This document shows positions 41,801-55,776 of a stretch of DNA of 64,000 nt, piece after piece. Position 1 is the stretch's first letter, and each line of letters opens with the position of its first letter. A program made the translations under genes and the position numbers. The DNA is from Leptoclinus maculatus (lineage: Eukaryota > Chordata > Actinopteri > Perciformes > Stichaeidae), in the NCBI GenBank assembly GCA_032191485.1, contig JAVDOI010000012.1:20327485-20391484 (forward strand), in the 5' to 3' direction. The notes below the pieces were generated by a model, which was not told where the DNA came from, did no database searches, and saw only the letters and a list, made by a program, of their open reading frames with translations.

Positions 41801-44800
41801 CAACACTGTTCGTCATGTCTGTTCACTATGTGTTCAGATTGGCTACTCTACTCTACTCTACTCTACTCTACCCTACCCTACCCTACCCTACTCTACCCTA
41901 CTCTACTCTACTCTACTCTACTCTACTCTACTCTACCCTACCCTACCCTACCCTACCCTACCCTACCCTACTATACTCTACCCTACTCTACTCTACTCTA
42001 CTCTACTCTACCCTACCCTCCCCTACCCTACTCCCCACTAGAAAACATCACCGGGTGTTTAACCCCCAACCACACCGTGATCTAACGGCCAGCACCAGCT
42101 CCTCCACTCTCTGGTCTGACACTCGGGGCACTGAGGTAACAGTGAACAAGAAAGTGGAAATACTTGCAATGCAAAAAAAAAAGGAAAAGAAAGTGAATTG
42201 TTTTTCTCTGATGTGTCAATGCAATGTAATACTCACTATCTCTTTTTCCCTTGCGGAAGGAGGACCACATGGCACTGAACCTCTTGAGGGCCCCTTGTCG
42301 TTCACCTTCATCTTCACCTGGTGGGAGGGTTGCTGCAGAAAACAGAAGCAGAAGCTGCTCAGTACTGAGAGCCTTCACACAACAGCATTCACTCCCGCTG
42401 ATAGTTTAAAGCCAAGCAACTAAAGGGTTTGCAGTGGCCTGGCTGATTGCTCAGGTTGGAGTCAAGTGACACTGGTACTAGGGCAGAAGAGAAAATCCAT
42501 TATCACAATATCTTTCACCAAATACCCCGATATCAGTATTGCAACTATTGTAGGGTTGACTATTGGTGCTTTCACAGAATATTTATAACGGCTAAGTGGT
42601 AAAGGCAGATAACAGAGCAGCTAGAAAAGTCTGGCGAGTTCACAGAATTACATTCCTTTACTGTAATGCAGCTTTTAAAACCAGGAAAAAACAATACTTG
42701 TGCCCTATTAAGATATCAAATTTCATTTCACAATATCTATACGATATAGATATATTGATATTGCACAGCCATAACTAGTGCCTGTAAATGTTTTCTTCTA
42801 GAATCTATTGTAACAGCTGTGCTCCATTCTTTACTATCATATCATACCAACTGTTATATTAATGAACATTACACTAGTCACTAGTGTAATATTCTGCTTT
42901 CATTTGTATTTGTTGTTTGACTTTATTTACTTGGACATTTAATGTAGCACACTGCTTAAGAACCACTAAACAGATTGTCCTTCTTCTAAGCACAATGATA
43001 ATAAAGATCTATTCTAGTGATTGGACCTAAAACCTTGCATTTGACTATCCAGGGTAAATGGATTTAAGAAACTCTTATCTGTACAGTCAAAAGAAAAGTG
43101 TCTCCAGCTACTGTACTCACCGTGTTTCCCAGCCACATCAGAGATGAGGTTCTCTTTGGGCTGCTCACCTGGACAACAGACAAGAGAAACCGTCAGTTTG
43201 ATGAATACTGTTACGTCACTAACAAATATACGAATTTCATGTTCCGTTTTGCGTTCACTTGTACTTTCAACCAAAGTGGAGGAAAAGCACATCTGGAGGA
43301 GCGTTTCAGGAAGACTTTGAGAAGCCAAACAAACTGACCCAGGATGTGTTTGTTTCATAAGGAACACGAGGTCAGACTAAGTCCAGTCTGGTTCCAGCGC
43401 TGCTCATTCCTGACTGAAATGCGAGTTTCCTTTCTATCACAAATGGGCTGAATCCCCAAGCACGACATCGAACAACTTTCACGTATGAAAAATGAGCCCA
43501 GCCAGATGATTTATGGGTATCACACAGGAACTTATTTTACCATTTCATTTGTACAAGTGACAACGTCGCCATGGAAATGCTGTTCAATTACCTTCTTAAT
43601 AAAAGTATTTCTGGGTGTCTGTCTCATTTCTTTTATTTGATTTAGTTCACATTGAGATTTTTGTGAAATAAATCAAATGTTTGCAGCGTTTGAAGTTTAG
43701 AAGCACATTATATAGCCTAGAGCACTGTGCAGCTACTTGAAATGTGGGCTTTGAATGAGCAGTGACTGATACAATACACAGCTCAGTGTCTCATGTGCTC
43801 TGAGGGACTACTGAGGTCGACCTTCTGTACACAGCATTGTGTTTGCGTGCAGCAGACTGATAGAAACGTCGGTTTAGTCTGAGGTGAAGCTCAGCCTGAA
43901 AACTAGGTCGACGAGGACCAGGTCACGTTTCCATGGTAACTTGGGTCAGACTCATCTAAACCTGACTTTCTGAAGAAGGCTTGGCATACTTCTGAAACAC
44001 AAAAACCTGATATTGACCCGCTTCAACCAAGAAACCGAAACCACTGAACTAACTAATGAAAGCAGAAAGTAAAGTATGCTGTGGGGAACACAGACTGGTG
44101 ACGACGGCCCAGATGAGGACACATCACTGCGGAGAGAGCTAATAGCACACATACTGGAGCTCTGGTTGTTGTGGAGCATATGGTATTAGTAAGTACTGTA
44201 GATGAAGTGCAGTCCTATCCATCTGGATTGGCAATTGTACAAGAACAACCACCATCAACAACACAGCTCTTCCATATTAATGCTCTGTATACTGCAGCTC
44301 TAACAGTGCTGAATCATTTGTTTACTTCAGACTCTGAGGAAAGAATTTTTATACTTGTGCTGCATTCAGGCCCTGTGGGGAAAAAGACAACTCTGTCGAA
44401 GTCAGATGGTAAACAAACAGCATTTGGAAAAAAAGCTGGTATCAGTGTTTTTGATTCAAGATTTCATCCGTCGATCGACTATTTGAAGAAAATATTCGTC
44501 AGTTCAACAATTTGAACCTCTCTTGGGAAACTCCATCACCACACTGACTTCCCACTGCAAAGAGGGAAATACCTCAAGTGTGTGAAATGACATCACGACA
44601 AACAAAGAGCAAATCTCACAACTGGTCTCATCTGAAAGAGAGAACGATACCTCGCTAGAAATTGGCCCACATAAAAGTCGATAAGGCATCTCATCTTATG
44701 TCAACTCATTATCAAAAGTAAAACGTGCATTTTTATTCCACATTGAAGAGAGAAATTATTCTTTATGAAGCCACATTGTCTATAGATGCATTACTGTTGA

Positions 44801-47800
44801 AATGAAGAGCAAACAATTATTGTTTGCCACATGAAACCATCTACAGAGTAGACCTGTATTTTTTTAATTCATTTTATAGCAAGGAATGTCATACCGAAAT
44901 TGTACCGATGGTTAAATTTACTTTCATATGGTGAAGTATAAATGAATGTAGTCAAAAACACTGACCAATTGAGTAAAGACACAAATTCATGACAAAAATA
45001 TACTTTAAAATAATTTCTTACACACCTAGAATTTCACAGGTGGATATCTCCGAACCAATCTATAAATAGGATCATTTGTTTGCAAAGAAACCAACGCCCA
45101 TTTATGATTGTGTCGACACAAGACAATGCAGTTCAACTAGTGTTCTATAAAAAGGAACCACACAGTTCAGCCCAGTGAGGGCAAATATGGGTTGGACATG
45201 CGCCCTAACAAAAGAAGTTGGTAGATCCTGCTCAACGTGTTGAACTGTGCTGGTAACGAGAAGGCCGCCACCCACAAACAGAAGCTCTGATCCCAAGTGG
45301 ATCACCCGATGACAAAACCGGTAACACTGGACCACAAACTGCATTCTTGTTGGTGTGCGGTTGTGTCACTGCAATGTCTGGGTTGCCGTTGAACATGACC
45401 TCGCGTTTATCACCGACTTGGACGTACCCGTATGGGTTCGGTTAAAAGGCTGAATGAGTACAGTACATGATGAATGAATACAGTACATGATGAATGAATA
45501 CAGTACATGATGAATGAATACAGTACATGATGAACGTGCCCGAGACGAGCTTATCCTGGACGAGATTAAATAAAGACATTGTCCAGGTTTCACTTTCAAT
45601 CCGGGTCCTGACAACAACAACCTTTAATCTAAGCCTAAAGTCCGTATTACTCAACCTCAGTCTGTTTGCACTGTGTCAATAGCAACGCCAGTGTTTCCAC
45701 ACCAACGCCTTGCAGTTGAACAGGTTTGCTCTCAATCAGCTACCAAGAAACATACTAACTATAGAGCTAAATCTATATTAGATTACTCTTGACATCGACA
45801 ATGACATCAGAGCAAACCTGTCTTCAGCTACATGCTACTGCTAGATGTGCTGCTGCTGTTCAGCTATGATGAGGGTGTAAACAAAAGTGGTTCAACAGCC
45901 TGCAGCCCTCAGGCTCCTGAACATGTTCCAACCAATTCTATAAGAAAAGGAATGGGGCCGTCACTAGTGCACGACACAAAAACTCCCTGAATCCTGTTCA
46001 AATTCTATTTCTCCTTCAGAAAACCTGCAACCTGTAGATTTCATATACAATCTGTCCACTTATTTATCAGTCCAGTCCTAACAAAAAGTCCCAAATTCAG
46101 ACAGTAGCTCCCAAAATGCTGTTTCATCACCAGTGGGGATCCTTTTTCAGTGTCAACAGCCACATTCCTGGCTTAATATGTAGCCAGCCATGAAGAGCCT
46201 CACACAGGCTATGCTGCGGGAGTAGGTGTTGGACTTCAGATGTGAACGGTGGCTTGGTATCCTTCTGATTACACCAGCGATTCAAACGGACTGCAACAAA
46301 AGACACATGTGTGACTGCCATGTCAGCTCCCTGGGCTTCAAAGTGACCCACATTATCAGATTGAATCCGTTAAATAACTAAGAGCTAGTGGAATAAAATG
46401 TCAAGATTCAAGGCATCGAGTTAGGCACCATGCTGAAGTAACTTTATAGGCCCAATCTCCACACTCACGGACTTGGGGGCGCGTGCCTGCAAAGTAGGTG
46501 AGGGTCTCGTTCTGTCCCACTTTCAAATGGTCGAGTGTTTGAGGGCTCTCACAGACATTTTGAGCCCTTTATGAACCCTTACCGTAAATCCACATTTCTC
46601 AGGGAATTACCCACAATTCATAGCAATGTGACGTTAAACACGCAGGTTACCAAGTGTGGAAGTCTGAGATGTTAAAAAAAAAAGGTAAACAAAGAGGAGG
46701 GCACATGGGTCCTCAGCTTTAGACAAACACATTAAGGACTAAAGATAGCACATAAACACGTGAAAGCAGAGACTATAGTACACAGATGTATTCACCAAAC
46801 CTCTCCTCTCGTGAGGCGAAAGCCTGGAAGACGTTCAAATCAGGGAGTACAACGTTTTAAATAAATAAACAACATCGTAAATAAAAAAACATGTGTTGAC
46901 GTTGTCATGGCAACTTGATATGTCGCAGTAAAGTGCTGTCCCGTTCGTATTTAAACCATTTCACGCCCTCACAGTCTCTCACACTCAACCACTTACAGAT
47001 GACGTCAGTAAGTCCCTGAGGGTTCAGGGTTTAAGGCTTTGGGGGACATTGGGATTGGGCCCTAGTGTGCACTTGTCATGGCCAGAAGTCTGACTTTGGA
47101 TTGACACAGTGAACGACTAAAGCGTTGTTTTACGGAAAATAAAACGTCTATTTAAATTCCAATATCAGCCAGCTGCCAAATAATACCAAACTGAGTTTAG
47201 AAAGAGGAGGATTTAACGTGCCCACGTTAGAGGTACTAAACACTCCCCTTGGGGCTAAGCCCCCCCTTTCTTTGAATCCTAGAAACGCCCCTGTTTCAGC
47301 ATGCTTTATGCACTTTATTTTACTATATTTGTCCACCGTATTTACCTACTAAAGTGGTTGACAACTTAACACACGGATATAACGTTACAACTTGCGCGAG
47401 ACATGTCAACATCGCACGCTCCAACAGGTTGACAACGATACGTGTTAACGTTAGTCGGTGAACAAAACACCGTTTAACAGCAACGTAGGTCATCATTTTG
47501 TAAACTTCTTCAGTGTTCTTTTTTTGTCCTACCTACGTAGACTACGTCAGTAACATAATTCATAGTGGACAGTGTCCAGTACTCACTCCATCTGTTCCTG
47601 AAGTTCGTCAGTCGACCCCCCTTTCTTCTCTTTACTACCGCTTCACTCATATCTGCTTCACCCCGCAAACACACCGCAGTCCTCTCGGTTGTTTTTGTCC
47701 GCAAACTCAGTAGTACAGCAGAGGCACTCTACCGTCTCCATTCCCGCACATACACCGCATCCCGGCTCGCGCTCACCGCCCCTATCCGCGTGCTTCACAG

Positions 47801-50800
47801 GCTGAAACAGCTTCTGCTGCTCGGAGCGTGCCCAAGCGCTGGTGTCCTCTGTTGTGTTGCGTTCAAGTCGGGTCCGCAAAAACGCCCCTTTACGCGTTCC
47901 CTAATGTTGACCGCTACTACAGCAGTTCTTTTTCTTACTCTGTCTGTATGAGAAATCGCGACGTGTAAACTAATTCAAGTTAGTCACACGTCAAATTAAA
48001 ACAACTACAAGGTATCGTTGAAGCTCGACAGGGCGACAGAAACAAAAAGGTGCGTGTTGTTCTTTAAGTCCCTCCAGCTGTAACCGTGAAGCAACAACCA
48101 GCAGACAGTGACTCAAACCCCTTGAGTAAGAGCAGGTCAGAATTTAACTTCATACTAACCCGGTAAATGTCAGGGAGCTGAATCAGACCTACTTTCATGA
48201 CTTTTCTTCCACTTTGACAAGACTGTAAAGACACTTGAAAATGCTGTTTACTATACGTTCAGGTTGTAAATAGAGAAATACCCACAGCAGTAAAATATAG
48301 TTTACATCCGTGAAGTAGCCTTCAAATACCTGATCACATCAGGGCTAATAGCTTGCATATTTTCCAACTAACCTTCTGATGTTCTCCATAGTACTGGGAG
48401 GAAACTATATGGTCTGTTCTCCAGGGTATACAAATGCACTCTAATAAAATTGGGGGACTTGCGAAGGCAGATCTGAAAATATGGTCATAACACTTCCTAC
48501 TCAGTATACTATAGAACAGACTTTAGGAAGCTACGCTTCATCTATATGACTAGTAAAAAGACCATGACATGTCAAATTATGAATGCCCCTTTAATAGTTC
48601 ATAATTTGCAATACTACTTTGTATGAAGCCTGTATTGGATTTCTGTGATTAATCTCGGACATCTGCAAAGATGCGAGTTCACGAATTCATACCTTTAATC
48701 TCAAAACTTTTGATATTTTTAATTTATTATTCTCTCCAACCCCTTTTCAAATGGATCAGTATGTCATTCCATGTTGATAATGTCGCAGGCGCTTTGCCAA
48801 TTTTTATTCTATTACCTTAAAAAATTGTCCTTTCTGAAACCCCTGACCATCTTTAATCGAATGCTTTAAGTTGCTTATGACATATTGCATTTAGCTTCTG
48901 CAAGCGGAGACAAATTAAATACTTTTTACTGAATGCTTTGATAGACAGTGGGAAAGTCCTGACCCCCTCCCCCAGCTCAACAGGGGCCCACGCCTCTCAA
49001 CCACCCATACCAGCTCAACAGGGGCCCACGCCTATCAACCACCCATACCAGCCCCCCCCCCCCCCCCCCCCCCATCGTCAACAGGCTTTTTAAAACACAG
49101 AACCCCCGCAAAGCAGCCGGCCCGGACTCTGTCTCCCCCTCCACCCTGAAGCATTGTGCTGATCAGCTGTCTCCGGTGTTTACAGACATCTTCAACACCT
49201 CCCTGGAGACATGCCATGTACCAGCCTGCTTCAAGGGCTCCACCATCATCCCTGTCCCCAAAACACCTAGGATCACAGGACTTAATGACTACAGGCCCGT
49301 CGCCCTGACCGCTGTGGTTATGAAGTCTTTTGAGCGCCTTGTCCTGTCCCACCTCAAAACCCTCACCTACCCTCTCCTGGACCCCCTGCAGTTCGCCTAC
49401 AGAGCCAACAGGTCTGTAGACGACGCAGTCAACACGGCCCTTCACTTCATCCTCCAGCATCTGGACTCCCCAGGAACCTACGCCAGGATCCTGTTTGTGG
49501 ACTTCAGCTCTGCTTTCAACACCATCATCCCGTCTCTGCTGCATGACAAGCTCTCTCAGCTGCACGTGCCCGACTCCACCTGCAAGTGGATCACAGACTT
49601 CCTGTCTGACAGGAAGCAGCGTGTGAAGCTGGGGAAACACGTCTCAGTCTCTCGGACAATCAGCAGCTGAAGAAGTTCAACCTGCCAAAGACAATGATGG
49701 TGCACTTCTACACTGCCATCATTGAGTCCATCCTCTGCTCTTCCGTCACCGTCTGGTACTCTGCAGCCACCGCCGAGGACAAGGACAGACTGCAGCGCAT
49801 CATTCGCTCTGCTGAAAGAGTGATTGGCTGCAATCTGCCGTCCCTCCAAGACTTGTTCGCTTCCAGGACCCTGAAGCGAGCAAGAAAGACTGTAGCTGAC
49901 CCCTCTCACCCTGGACATGAACTGTTCGAGTCCCTTCCCTCTGGCAGGAGGCTGCGGTCCATCAGGACCAAGACCTCACACCACATGAACAGTTTCTTCC
50001 CTTCTGCTGTTAGGTTCATAAACAAAGCTCAGGACCCCCACTGACTCTGACTCTTACACCCCCAGGACAGTTTCCTACTGTTACACTCCCTTGCACATCC
50101 TTTATATATTAAAATACACTTGCCACTTTGATAATATACTTGTTTTAACGTACTGTTATCCGTTTGTTTGTTTACCATATTTTATTGTAAGTTTTAATAT
50201 TTTTCTATTTTTGAATTATGTCTCGATTATTGCACTGTGTTCATTGTTTATTGTTATGCACCATTCACCAAGTCAAATTCCTTGGATGTGTAACGTACTT
50301 GGCAATAAACGGTTCTGATTCTGATAAACATTCATTTGAAATGTTTCTCCACTTAGTTGATGAAATGTTATTGCTGGCAGCATTATCCAAGAATCTTGGG
50401 GTGTCAAACTCATTTTCACTCCGGGCCACATCAGCATCATGGTCGCCCTCAAAGGGCCGGTTGTCACAGACAACATGTTGTTGCCGTGAGTGAATAATAG
50501 TGGTGTAACGGATCCCCCCTTCACCATCACAGTGTGAAATAAAATTTAACTGACAAAGTTAAACGGCGATATGGAAAAACTGCTGTCTCGCGGCAGGATG
50601 CCGTCATTTCGCGGGTCACAAAACCAACATGCATTGTGGTCACTGTAAAGCAGCATAGACTTTAATTTTAAGACAATCATATGCCTTTTATATGGAAGCC
50701 CATTTACGGCAGCGAAAATAAAATTACAAAATAAGATAAAAATATCCCCATGGCACTTTTGTGCATCCATCTGTAACCATGACACTGACCAGATGTTTCC

Positions 50801-53800
50801 AGTTGCTGTTTAATGAAGGTTGCCACATCGGTTTTATTCTTTCTACTCCAGAGCTGCTTCTTGCTTGAAATCCTTTCAAGGGTGCGTTTGCTCAGTACAA
50901 TCCCACGTGAAACAGAAAGCAATTGAAGTATTTCATCTGTTGTAAAGTCACGTTTAAAGTAGTCTTCAATGTACTCACAATCCATTCATATGTCAAATGT
51001 AGGGTAACCAGCCAAAGAACTGCTTCTATGACTGTTGTGTTTAAGTATCTCATAATTATGACTTTCTATCTCATCATTTCGAACATGGGGATATTTTTAT
51101 TTGCAAGTCTAGCTTTTCATATATATTTTATTTTTGTAATTATTTTTTTTTTTGCTGGTGGATTCGCGGGCCACATAAAATGACGTGGCGGGCCGGATTT
51201 GGCCTGCGGGCCTTGAGTTTGACACATGTGTGAAAATGTCTTGGCTGGTGCAAATGAGTAGTCTGTAAATTAGATTTTTAAGAAAGCAACACAATACAGA
51301 AGGGTAAGGGGCATTTGCTCTTAACAAGGATTGTGCCGGTGAACTATTCCCCCTAACGAGTGCATGAACATTAACTCTTAGTTTAATTAGCAGCGCCAAA
51401 CTCTTAGAAGGAGGGTGGGATGGTGAGCTGACAGCATGCTGTCATGCTGTGTCTAAAATCCATTTTGTATTAACTCAAGCAGCTGGTGAATGAGCCAGTG
51501 ATTGTAAAGCCTGAATGAAACAGTTGATGCCGATTAGCTAAGGCTCCATTTAGCATTCCACATACCTGTCTGCTTCACCTGGTCCTTGGTACGGTTCGGC
51601 TGTGAGGCACCATCTTCATCTGGGACTGACTCTAGGATTAGAAATGAAAAAGAACCCACAAGGTTTGACCAGTGTTCTTCAGAAGGAAACTGATCTGTCA
51701 CGTTTTTGTCTGTGGTCATTTTTTAGATAGACTGTAGGGGAACTACGAAAGTGCATCAGTTACCCTTTCTCGATGTCTCCCGTACTGATGAAAATGACAT
51801 CAACCCTCTCCGCCGTGTAAATGCACCGTCATCAGAACTGTTGCTCCTTTCTGCGGAGGTTCACATGGACACAATGAAGAGTCATCAATGAGTAAAGGGC
51901 TAATAGAGATGCAAGTGTTGTCTGTATATTATGCATTTTATGATACGCTGTCTTACTTTTAACACGGAAGGATGAGAAGCTGGAACTCTTTCTCGGCGGC
52001 AGTTGCTGCCCCAAATTCTGAGAGAAAGGAGAATAAAGATACATTTAAATTAAATATGAACTAAGAGGCAAAGCATACAATCAATTAGTGGTCTAGTTTT
52101 CCACCTTCATCGTAAAATAAATAAGCATGTTACATGTCTATCTGTATCCCAACAGCTACTGTTCCTAATGATTTTGGTGACCTCTTGACCTTTCATTTAG
52201 TGCTATTGTCGGGTCACAATCTTCACTCTTGATCGTGTCTTAACTAATGGTCGGGTTTCAAAGACATTTGCAATAGGCGTCTTCTGGTCCCCTGAGGCAG
52301 CTGGATTCTCGTGATGTCACAAGATCACGCGAGAATCGCGGGATCACATATCAGGTGATAAATCCACCTCATCAGGCTGCTGCTCCTCAGAGTGATTTGG
52401 TCATTAGATGATTGATCTAGTACTGTAGATATAGGGGCCAGGTTGCCAAGATCTTTACCGTGGATAATCATGGTCCAAAGAGGACGAACCATGTTGGATT
52501 TTGGTGATCCTGTAGTGTCGACATGTTTTGTCCTCCTCGGACGGCAACCTTCGGTTCTGTCGAGTGAAGCCAAGTGTCTTAAAACTTGCATTTTCTCTAC
52601 TGACCAGCAGGGGCGACTCCTCCGGTTGCAAAAATAAGTCAGATTTTGTGGAAGTCTATGGGAAAATGACTTCCCAGGGCTGTCAAACCTATCTCATAGT
52701 CCTGAGCAGGGACTGGAGTTGACTCAGGTGTCATCGCGTGATCTAAGTTTAGAACTTTGGTCACATGATGACATGTACTTGTGCTACGTGGAGTGGGAGG
52801 GTAACCCCTGTTTCTGTCAAGGACAGTCTTTGGTGTCAGACGGCAACCTCCGGATCTGAAAAGTGAGGCCAATACCGAAGTACCTTAAACTTGCATTCTC
52901 TGGAATGTCCATCAGGGGGCGACTCCTCTGGTTGTATAGAAGTCTATGAGAAAATGACTCTACTTCTCTCTTCATTTATTACCTCAGTAAACATTGTCAA
53001 CATGAGTTTATGGTCTTCTTCAATACAGCATGATGTTCATTTAGTAAGTTATGGTCCATTTAGAGTCAAATAGACCATAAAGCAGAGTATGTTTTAGGGC
53101 GGGGCTACCGTGATTGACAGGTCGCTGCCGCTACCAGAGCCGTATACGGGAACTCTACGTCACTCCTCCGCAATCCAAATATGGTAACTTCTGTTCATTG
53201 GTTGCAAAAAAAACAACATGGCGACGGCCGTAATCCAAGATGGCGACAGGGAAATCGCCGAACTCAAAGGCTTCAAAATGTCAGTCCACAAACCAATGGG
53301 TGAAGTCATGATGACTACGTCCACTTCTCATATACAGTCTATGGCCCTCCTATAAATGAAGCTTTAAACTCGCGTAAAGTGTTTTAATTGCAATACTGTA
53401 CATTCACACTTATTTTTGTATGACTTAGAAAGTGAGGGCATTTCATGTAAACAGTTGGTGGTCAGGCTCATGCTGTCTAGTTTTAACGTGGCTCAGTCAG
53501 CGTGGTCACTGACACTGATACCACTACAGACACCATTCCTTTACTGCCACTGAGCCACTGTTGTTGCTTGGTTTGAATACTCAACTGCATGAACTTTATA
53601 TGAGCATTATCGGTTCTGCATGGGAAGACACGGCCGCTATTTATAGCCGACCAAAATGACAGGACATGATGATGCCCTATGGGAAAACTCAATATAAACC
53701 ACCAGTGTACAAGTGGAATGCATCGATGCAGGGTTAGTGGAGCGTGTCATAAAGAAAAGTATTTGTAACATCAGTTTGTTGTAAAACATTGTCAGTTTTC

Positions 53801-55724
53801 TGCTCTTGTCACTCGTGGAATTTGCAGTTTCTGCAAGCTTTAACATTTGCTTTTCAGTCAGTTATTGATCTTTTCCTGTGGAAAAATCCCGTGGCACAGG
53901 AAGTGAGTTTTATGTTTCGTGTTTGTTTTGAGTAAACTGGGTATAGTGAACATGGCCCTGAAAGTATATAGCACTTTCATTAAGTATCATCTCCCGAGCA
54001 GTGCTCAAATTAAGTTCCAGGAATTGTCCAGTGTGTTTATGCTAAACTAGGCCAAGCATTGCCTGACTCCAGATCTGTACTTAACCCTCAGACTTAACAT
54101 CGATATTGATCTTCATCTTCAATTTACTCTCAAAAAGGAAGCAAATAAGTATATTTCTCCTTTAAAGTCTCCACGTGTAGAGTTGGAAACAAGTCATTTT
54201 GGGGCCTTCCAGTGGTAGTATAAAACAAATGAAGACTCACTTAACACGAAGCCCTGAAAAAGCACATCAGACCACCAAAATGCAAATGTTATTTGAGGCC
54301 TCTGGCTAGTGGCCGTTGGAGTGCCTTTAGACCTGTGCACACTTGCCCTTCCTCTGGCTTATCTTTCACTTCAAAGAACAGATGGCCTCAGTCGCCATAG
54401 TGACCACGCCTGTAACTACACAATACGGGAGGTGATTTCTACAGACTCCATCACGAACACACTCTTTTATGACAGAATTGCAGTGTTTTTCCTCGGCTTA
54501 TCGCTTCCAGTTCAATAAAGCAGGTCATTGTATACTCTGCTATCACTCACATTCGTCCTGTCTATAAATGTTCTTACTTATTCTATAAAGCGGATAACTT
54601 GCCAGTGATGTAATAGATATCAATAAACACTCACACAGTCCATTTTTGAGAATGAGTACTTTTACTTTTACTCACTTAAAGGTACTACAAGGATTTTTAA
54701 TTTGTGTTGATTTTGGCGGTCCCTGTGGACAAAAGTGGTAGAGTTTCCGAGTCCCTTTAAAAAAAACTCTCACTTTACTGCAGCAGGGTGTGGGAGTCTA
54801 TCCCGCTCAGACCTGGTTCTGGTTCTGCCGTGCCTCCCTTAGAGGGCTCAGCAATATGACCTGGGCCTCCATCAGCGAGAAGTCGGTGTTGCCTCCCGGC
54901 GGATCAATCGAGGAGAAGCTTTGTTCCTGGAGGAGGAGGAGACGCTGCTGTTGGGAGCTGAGCTCTCCTCCTCCTCCGACTGCAGGTCGGATCTGGGTCT
55001 GTCCACGGTGGGCTGGTTGCTGCTAAAGGCCCTGCTGGATTCTTCTGGTGAACCTGATGGATTTGTTTGATTTTGCCTTAATTGGACCAGGTGGGACCGA
55101 CCAGAATTAAGAATAACTATATAGAAATAGACAATCTTCTCGTTTACTTATGTAGGTCATAAAGAGGCATCGGTATTAAATTGAGACTGTTTCCTAACCA
55201 GTTAAAAGTTCCTCCAAGTAACTTTAAAATGATAATTGCGCTTTTACTTCAGTGAAATTCATCAGAGGACATTTATTTGACAGTATAAATACATTGGTGT
55301 GTTGGTACTTTTCAAATTTAAAAGTAAATAATCTGAGTAGCGGTGTGCTGTGCCCACCAGTGGTGGCTGGTGGAAAATTTTGTTGGTAGGGCTGTGCCAC
55401 ATCCAATCAATTTCAGCAAACATCCCAGAATGATTTAATGCAAACAAATGAAGGTATCAAACACGCATTACTACTTTGCAGTTAAATATTTAACATTCAT
55501 TCCAACACTAAAAAAAGCAGTAAATAACACTTTGACGAACACGCAGGACATCTTATTTTAGTCACCCTCACAGGGAATTCAGTATAATATAATATATATA
55601 TATCATATAATAATATTCAGTATAATATAATAATATATATATCATATAATATTCTGTATAATATAATAATATATATATATCATATAATAATATTCACTAT
55701 AATATAAAACACACACACACACAC

Positions 55725-55776
<52 letters not shown>

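Noticed and set aside
41843..42033. Interstitial telomere-like repeat
   Set aside because: The unit is CCCTA (5 bp), not the vertebrate CCCTAA (6 bp), and is mixed with CTACT.
41684..42423. Plus-strand frames of 108-202 codons rich in YSTLPYPT
   Set aside because: They come from the CTACY pentanucleotide repeat, which has no stops on the plus strand.
45102..45654. Minus-strand frames in the 45-kb region (80-84 codons)
   Set aside because: The lower ones cover the 20-bp tandem repeat. The 45.1-45.3 kb one has no family match that I can name.
49035..49640. A 201-codon minus-strand frame opposite the LINE
   Set aside because: Shadow frame of the reverse transcriptase remnant, which is clearly coding-like on the plus strand.
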